Of a stretch of 64,000 nucleotides of DNA, positions 59,676 through 64,000 are shown one piece after another. Within the stretch, counting starts at the first letter, position 1. Each line of letters starts with the position of its first letter. The stretch is from Tectiglobus sp965223355 (lineage in GTDB: Bacteria; Pseudomonadota; Alphaproteobacteria; Rhizobiales; Hyphomicrobiaceae). A program made the translations under genes and the position numbers. The notes beneath the pieces are model-generated. The model saw only the letters and a program-made list of their open reading frames with translations. It had not been told where the DNA came from and ran no database searches. The stretch covers positions 4,526,001 through 4,590,000 of the forward strand of contig CBDCWE010000003.1 of the NCBI GenBank assembly GCA_965223355.1, in the 5' to 3' direction.

Positions 59676-61009
59676 GGCCGGCCATGACCCCGCCAAACGG
59701 AACCCGGACCCAGCCCACGGTGTTCATCAACGCACGCTTGATTGACCCCGAGTCGCAGCGCGATGAGCATGGCGGCCTGCTGGTCGAAGATGGCAAAATT
59801 CTCGATCTCGGCTCCCACCTGAGACGTAATGCGCCGGATGGTTATGCCGTCTACGACTGCCAGGGCAATGTGTTGTGCCCGGGCCTGGTTGACATGCAGG
59901 TGTTCACCGGCGAACCGGGCCAGGAGCACCGTGAAACCCTAAAGACGGCAAGCCATGCGGCGGCGGCGGGCGGTGTCACCACGATCGTTGTCATGCCGGA
60001 CACCGATCCGGTCATCGATGAGGTTGCCCTGGTTGATTACATTCAGCGCCGCTCACGTGACAACGCCATCGTCCACGTCCACACGATGGCAGCGATCACC
60101 AAGGATCTTGCCGGCAAAGAGATGACCGAGATCGGCCTCCTGAAGCGCGCCGGTGCGATTGCGTTCTCAAATGCCAAGAACGCGATCGTCAACACCAAGG
60201 TGATGAACCAGGTCCTGCTTTACTCCAAGGACTTCGATGCACTGATCGTCCACCACACCGAGGATCCCTATCTGTCGCACGGCACCAGCATGAACTCGGG
60301 AGAACTGTCCGTTCGTCTCGGCCTGCCGGGCGTCAGCCGCGTCGCCGAGACGATCGTGCTCGAACGTGACCTCAGGCTCGTTGAAATCACCGGCGCTCGC
60401 TACCACGCAGCGACCCTGTCGACGGCCGAGAGCATGGCCGTGGTTCGCGCGGCCCGCGCCCGCGGCCTCGAGCTGACCTGCGGTGTGTCGATCAATCACC
60501 TGACGCTCAACGAAAACGACATTGGCGCCTATCGAACATTCTTCAAGGTTCGCCCGCCACTGAGATCCGAAGACGACCGCCGCGCCATGGTCGCCGCCGT
60601 GGCGGACGGCACCATCGACGTGATCGTTTCCTCGCACGACCCGCAAGGCGCCGACGTCAAACGACTTCCGTTCGCCGAGGCGGCCGATGGCGCGATCGGA
60701 TTGGAAACATTGTTGTCGGCAGCGCTTCGCCTGTACCACAACGGCGATGTTGATCTAACAACGTTGCTGCGCGCCATGACCTCGCGCCCGGCGCAGCTTC
60801 TCGATTTGCCGACCGGGCGCCTTGCCAAAGGTGCGCCGGCCGACATCATGGTCGCCGATCTTAACCAGCCGTGGGTTGTCAACCGTGATGAATTGCGGGC
60901 CAGATCCAAGAACTCGCCGTTTGATGAAAGCAAAATGCAAGGCCGGATTCTGCTGACCATGGTTGCAGGCGAGACCGTCTATCAGTACCCTTACCCTTCG
61001 CGCCAGTAA
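59672..61009 (+). CDS. pyrC: Dihydroorotase-like protein lacking zinc ligands (PyrC-like, probably non-catalytic)
   Basis: 445 residues with the amidohydrolase barrel of type I dihydroorotase: CPGLVDMQVFTGEPGQEHRETL, GGVTTIVVMPDTDP, VHHTEDP and DGAIGLETLL. The usual DxHxHLREPG is DMQVFTGEPG, so both N-terminal histidine ligands are replaced (Q76, F78). The late DHAPH reads SHDPQ, with the metal-ligand aspartate replaced by S321. This matches PyrC-prime type subunits, which lack activity and stabilise aspartate carbamoyltransferase, as in Pseudomonas. A separate active dihydroorotase would then be needed elsewhere. It overlaps pyrB by 4 bases. Confidence 0.88.
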   Translation: MRPAMTPPNGTRTQPTVFINARLIDPESQRDEHGGLLVEDGKILDLGSHLRRNAPDGYAVYDCQGNVLCPGLVDMQVFTGEPGQEHRETLKTASHAAAAGGVTTIVVMPDTDPVIDEVALVDYIQRRSRDNAIVHVHTMAAITKDLAGKEMTEIGLLKRAGAIAFSNAKNAIVNTKVMNQVLLYSKDFDALIVHHTEDPYLSHGTSMNSGELSVRLGLPGVSRVAETIVLERDLRLVEITGARYHAATLSTAESMAVVRAARARGLELTCGVSINHLTLNENDIGAYRTFFKVRPPLRSEDDRRAMVAAVADGTIDVIVSSHDPQGADVKRLPFAEAADGAIGLETLLSAALRLYHNGDVDLTTLLRAMTSRPAQLLDLPTGRLAKGAPADIMVADLNQPWVVNRDELRARSKNSPFDESKMQGRILLTMVAGETVYQYPYPSRQ

Positions 61010-61077
61010 CCCAAGGCGGACCGTCCGACCATTTCCCGTCCATGACTTAAAGCCCTTACAATAAAGCCCTTACAATC

Positions 61078-61689
61078 ATGACCGCAGACCTGGCCATGCT
61101 CGCCGCCGCCGTCATCGGATATCTGCTCGGCGCAATTCCATCCGGTTTGCTGCTAACTCGCCTGGCCGGGCTCGGCGACATTCGCCAGATCGGCTCGGGA
61201 AACATTGGCGCCACAAACGTGTTGCGCACCGGCAGCAAGCCAATTGCAGCCCTCACCCTGATCTTCGACATCGCCAAGGGCGCCGGTGCAGTCCTGTTGG
61301 GCGGTCTGCTGTCTCAGTCGGATCTGTTCGGCATGTCATCGGCCCAAACCGCCGGCCTGTGCGCCTTTCTCGGCCACCTCTTTCCGATCTGGCTGGGATT
61401 TAAAGGCGGCAAAGGCGTTGCGACCTACATTGGTATCGCGCTCGGGCTGGTGTGGCCGGCAGCGCTCATCTTTTGCGGATGCTGGCTGTTGACGGCAGCC
61501 TTCTTTCGCTACTCATCGCTGTCGGCACTGACGGCCGCGGTCATCACGCCGGCGGCTGCGTTGTTGTGGTCACCGCCCGCCGTCGCAGGTCTGCTGGCGT
61601 TGTTAAGCCTGCTGTTGATCGCCAGACATCGTGATAACGTGCGGCGCTTGTCAACGGGCGAGGAGCCGAAGATTGGTGAGAATTCCTGA
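61078..61689 (+). CDS. plsY: Glycerol-3-phosphate acyltransferase PlsY
   Basis: Integral membrane acyltransferase that makes lysophosphatidic acid from acyl phosphate. 203 residues with about five membrane helices. GYLLGAIPSGLLLTRLAG, SGNIGATNVLRTGS and GFKGGKGVATYIGIALG are the three conserved loops. It follows the pyrC-like gene by 68 bases and its end overlaps the chosen dprA start by 14 bases. Confidence 0.94.
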   Translation: MTADLAMLAAAVIGYLLGAIPSGLLLTRLAGLGDIRQIGSGNIGATNVLRTGSKPIAALTLIFDIAKGAGAVLLGGLLSQSDLFGMSSAQTAGLCAFLGHLFPIWLGFKGGKGVATYIGIALGLVWPAALIFCGCWLLTAAFFRYSSLSALTAAVITPAAALLWSPPAVAGLLALLSLLLIARHRDNVRRLSTGEEPKIGENS

Positions 61690-62881
61690 CGACGCCAGCG
61701 ACCTGGTTTGCCGGCCGCCATTGCCGACGGCCCAATTGAGTGATGCCGAACGCCTGGCCTGCCTGCGCCTGATCCGCTCCGAAAGTGTCGGGCCTGCGAC
61801 CTTCCGGGCACTCATCAATCATTTTGGTGGCGCCCATGAGGCGCTGGCGGCGCTGCCGGAACTGTCGCGCCGTGGTGGGCGCAAGCGCGCCGTGCGCATC
61901 TGCCCCGAAGCCCGCGCCAGTGCCGAACTGGAACGCGCCCACAAAGCAAATGTCGAGATCATCTTCACCATCGAAACCGGCTACCCGGCAGCCCTCGCCG
62001 CGACCGATCATCCGCCGCCCCTGCTCTATGTCGCTGGCCACAACGAGTTTCTCAATCAGCCCACCGTCGCGATCGTTGGCTCGCGGAAATGTTCAGCCGC
62101 CGGCGCTGCCTTTGCCCGCCAGTTGGCGCACGAACTCGGCCGGCACGGCTATGCGATCGCATCCGGCTTGGCGCGCGGCATCGACGCCGCTGCCCATGAA
62201 GCCGCGCTTGCCTCGGGCACGGTTGGCGTCCTCGCCGGCGGCCTCGACAACGTCTACCCGCCCGAACACGTGGACCTGCAGGACCGGATCCGGCGTCTCG
62301 GCTGCCTGATCAGCGAACTGCCGCTCGGCTATACGCCGCGGGGGCCGGATTTCCCGCGCCGCAATCGCATTATTTCGGGCTTGTCCCATGCTGTCGTGGT
62401 GGTGGAAGCGGCCCGCCGTTCTGGCTCGCTGACGACGGCAAAACTGGCCGCCGAGCAGGGCCGCGACGTGTTCGCCGTTCCGGGCCATCCCCTCGACCCG
62501 CGCGCCGAAGGGACAAACGCCCTGTTGAAAAACGGTGCAAGTCTGGCAACGTCGGCTGAGGATATACTCGCAAGTTTACGGCCGCTCTTTCGCGACATCA
62601 GCCTGCCGGCCTACCGACCCCAAAGCGACGACCGCAGACCAGCGCCGGCACGGCCGCCGCCGCGCCCCGCCGATAGCGACCAGCAAACCGCCATTCTGTC
62701 GGCGTTGGGCCCGTCGCCGGTGACGATCGACGATATTGTCAGACTGACAGGCCTGCCGGTCGCGACCGTGCAAATGGTCTTGCTGGAACTGTCATTGGCC
62801 GGCCGCATAGACCATCACGGCCAGCAGATGGTGTCACTGCGAACTCCTACCCACAAGCATTGGCGCTCAGGCAACAAATAG
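61676..62881 (+). CDS. dprA: DNA-processing protein DprA (Smf)
   Basis: DprA loads RecA on incoming single-stranded DNA in transformation. About 401 residues. A SAM-like N-terminal domain is followed by the Rossmann-like DprA domain: TVAIVGSRKCSAAG, IASGLARGIDAAAHEAAL, SELPLGYTPRGPDFPRRNRIISGLSHAVVVVEAARRSGS in pieces, and AVPG. A winged-helix domain is at the C-terminus (about 340-390). GTG 61676 is chosen because GAGGAG lies about 11 bases upstream; the frame extends to 61631. It follows plsY. Confidence 0.92.
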   Translation: MRIPDDASDLVCRPPLPTAQLSDAERLACLRLIRSESVGPATFRALINHFGGAHEALAALPELSRRGGRKRAVRICPEARASAELERAHKANVEIIFTIETGYPAALAATDHPPPLLYVAGHNEFLNQPTVAIVGSRKCSAAGAAFARQLAHELGRHGYAIASGLARGIDAAAHEAALASGTVGVLAGGLDNVYPPEHVDLQDRIRRLGCLISELPLGYTPRGPDFPRRNRIISGLSHAVVVVEAARRSGSLTTAKLAAEQGRDVFAVPGHPLDPRAEGTNALLKNGASLATSAEDILASLRPLFRDISLPAYRPQSDDRRPAPARPPPRPADSDQQTAILSALGPSPVTIDDIVRLTGLPVATVQMVLLELSLAGRIDHHGQQMVSLRTPTHKHWRSGNK

Positions 62882-62929
62882 ACACGCCCGCGCGACTTGC
62901 AGCGGCCATAGCGGTCTGAACACGTCCGA

Positions 62930-63063
62930 GGTCCAGGGGATAATCCCCTGGTCGGAGTGTTTGAGGGGCTGAAAGCCCCTCAAGGATCGCCGCCAAGCGG
63001 CGATATGTTAAGGGCTCTGCCCTTAACGATCCCGCCAAAGGGCGTTGCCCTTTGGAAACCTGA
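62930..63063 (+). repeat. Family A hairpin-chain repeat, copy A10
   Basis: Complete plus-oriented copy with all five perfect or near-perfect hairpins (CCAGGGGATAATCCCCTGG, TTGAGGGGC..GCCCCTCAA, ATCGCCGC..GCGGCGAT, TTAAGGGC..GCCCTTAA, CCAAAGGGC..GCCCTTTGG). It is the best template for the family and lies after dprA. Confidence 0.92.
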
Positions 63064-63084
63064 GACTTGATCAGAGGATCGTCA

Positions 63085-63156
63085 CTTGAGTAGCGAGCGC
63101 CTTGCTGCCATTGTTCGGGATCATTCCGAGTTCCGCATAAAGGCAGGTTGCCCTAG
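63085..63156 (-). repeat. Family B palindromic repeat, copy B6 (degenerate)
   Basis: A worn copy of the AGTTGCTC/CCTTTATTCGG half, in the same orientation as B2, B3 and B5, ending GGCAGGTTGCCCTAG. Its terminal CTAG (63153-63156) supplies the stop codon of the minus-strand small ORF. The second palindrome is absent. Confidence 0.7.
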
Positions 63157-63347
63157 TCGCGGCCGCCTTCTGGCAGACACTCGCGTGCTTGCGTCGACGC
63201 CTTCCGCAACGACCGTGCCAATTGCGCACACTCCGCTTGGGTCGCTAAATACGACATCTCGTCCGACAGTTCAGCAACGTACTGTAAAATTTGATTGCGG
63301 CTCCAGGCCAGCTTTCGCCGCTCGTTTTGAGGATTGCCGTTCGTCAT
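63153..63347 (-). CDS. Small hypothetical protein (about 64 residues)
   Basis: The frame MTNGNPQNERRKLAWSRNQ continues with ILQYVAELSDEMSYLATQAEC and a charged end. It resembles short alphaproteobacterial proteins with a two-helix pattern, but I cannot name a family. ATG 63347 is preceded by GGATGGTGAG. The TAG stop is the CTAG end of repeat B6. Codon use looks normal. Confidence is moderate because it is short and has no recognised domain. Confidence 0.5.
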   Translation of the reverse strand: MTNGNPQNERRKLAWSRNQILQYVAELSDEMSYLATQAECAQLARSLRKASTQARECLPEGGRD

Positions 63348-63636
63348 CTCACCATCCAAACCTAACGTAGAAAATTATAGCAAACACGGCATTATGGCCG
63401 CACACGAGAACTACAAATCCGCATGTCAGTAGAGTGAATAACTAGCAAAATCGCATTTCGTTCGCAAACGAAAAGATTCATGTGTTGCACAGAACTGATG
63501 TTTGACAGGCCGGCGGCCTTCCCACATCTTCCCGGCAAAATTCACATGTTGCTGGTGTCAACGACCGCTCCTTCTGGTAAATGGCCGGCGACCGCTCCAC
63601 CCAAGGTCCACCCCAAGGCAAGTATTGCAGGCACTA

Positions 63637-64000
63637 ATGAACGTCCTGATCGTCGAATCCGCTGCGAAGGCCAAGGCCATCAACAAGTATCTTGGCCCGT
63701 CCTACAAGGTCATCGCCTCATATGGTCATGTCCGCGATCTACCGTCGAAAAACGGATCGGTCGAACCGGACAACCAGTTTGCCATGCATTGGGACGTCGA
63801 CAGCCGTTCGGCCAAGGTCGTCAAGGAAATTGCAGCAGCGGTCAAAAAAGCCGACAAACTCATTCTTGCAACCGACCCTGACCGTGAAGGCGAGGCCATA
63901 TCCTGGCATTTGTTGCAGTTGCTCGAACAGCGGCGCGCATTGAAGAAGGGCTTGCCGGTCGAACGCGTGACATTTAACGCGGTCACCAAAAAGGCGGTGA
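63637..64000 (+). CDS. topA: DNA topoisomerase I, N-terminal part
   Basis: The gene is cut by the right edge; about 121 residues are visible. MNVLIVESAAKAKAINKYLG and VIASYGHVRDLP start the TOPRIM domain, and LATDPDREGEAISWHLLQLL holds its DxD and glutamate residues that bind magnesium. The enzyme relaxes negative supercoils. The ATG at 63637 matches the family start; CCCCAAGGCAAG lies upstream as a weak ribosome site. It follows dprA, as in many Alphaproteobacteria, but with a repeat pair and a small ORF between. Confidence 0.94.
   Translation, partial: MNVLIVESAAKAKAINKYLGPSYKVIASYGHVRDLPSKNGSVEPDNQFAMHWDVDSRSAKVVKEIAAAVKKADKLILATDPDREGEAISWHLLQLLEQRRALKKGLPVERVTFNAVTKKAV

Overview
The window is 64 kb of high-GC chromosomal DNA whose gene content and gene order are those of a free-living alphaproteobacterium, probably of the Rhodospirillales or a relative. 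The main clues are an RcdA (DUF1465) gene followed by a DUF1192 gene, a CpdR response regulator divergent from an N-formylglutamate amidohydrolase, a zinc-free L31, a short HisG with HisZ, a ruvCAB cluster, a DUF1127 protein and a pyrB-pyrC-like-plsY-dprA-topA run. Species cannot be fixed from the sequence alone. No prophage, CRISPR array or recognisable transposase is visible.

Layout. 1-2.1 kb: end of ruvX, then divergent AraC and MarR regulators. 2.3-3.5 kb: a lower-GC island bounded by an 18-bp perfect inverted repeat and carrying only small membrane-protein frames. 3.8-9.8 kb (minus): fba, a degenerate thiE-like gene, a Sel1-repeat protein, an inositol-phosphatase and a MotA/ExbB-OmpA pair, with an FMN hydroxyacid dehydrogenase gene divergent from fba. 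11.3-14 kb: ruvC-ruvA-membrane protein-ruvB. 14.3-18.2 kb: an ATC-hydrolase-like gene, an FAD amine oxidase and an ABC exporter. 18.5-25.5 kb: rpmE, rcdA, DUF1192, a HAD protein, a degenerate EAL (TipF-like) protein, an aminotransferase and a small secreted protein. 25.9-31.6 kb: recQ, then hisS-hisZ-hisG. 31.8-37.1 kb: glcD-glcE-glcF with a divergent LysR regulator. 37.6-46 kb: gatB, a hypothetical gene, a DUF3754-prmA pair, DUF1127, an aminopeptidase P and an FkbM methyltransferase. 46.5-53.5 kb (minus): a probable catabolic operon of sirtuin, cupin, molybdopterin oxidoreductase, a GrdB-like protein, a CoA-transferase and a Gfo/Idh oxidoreductase. 53.7-58.2 kb: tRNA-Val, cpdR, N-formylglutamate amidohydrolase, a tandem array of three small-RNA genes, hisN and a DUF1194 protein. 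58.7-64 kb: pyrB, a pyrC-like gene, plsY, dprA, a small ORF and the start of topA.

Three things stand out. First, a 0.55-kb intergenic array at about 55.77-56.34 kb holds three minus-strand units, each with a promoter-like sequence, a conserved CCUCCC-AGACU box and an intrinsic terminator. They resemble the alphaproteobacterial MmgR (alpha-r8, Rfam suhB) small RNAs. Second, two families of structured intergenic repeats are scattered through the window. Family A is a 130-bp chain of up to five hairpins, found 10 times and always beside a gene 3' end. Family B is a CTAG-bounded pair of long palindromes, found 6 times, and twice its terminal CTAG supplies the stop codon of the adjacent gene. Third, the GrdB-like/CoA-transferase/molybdoenzyme cluster looks like an uncharacterised catabolic pathway.

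Some genes connect across the window. RcdA and CpdR are both adaptors of CtrA proteolysis in Caulobacter. hisS-hisZ-hisG and hisN all serve histidine metabolism. pyrB lies next to a dihydroorotase-like protein that has lost its zinc ligands, so it may form an aspartate carbamoyltransferase complex with a non-catalytic partner.
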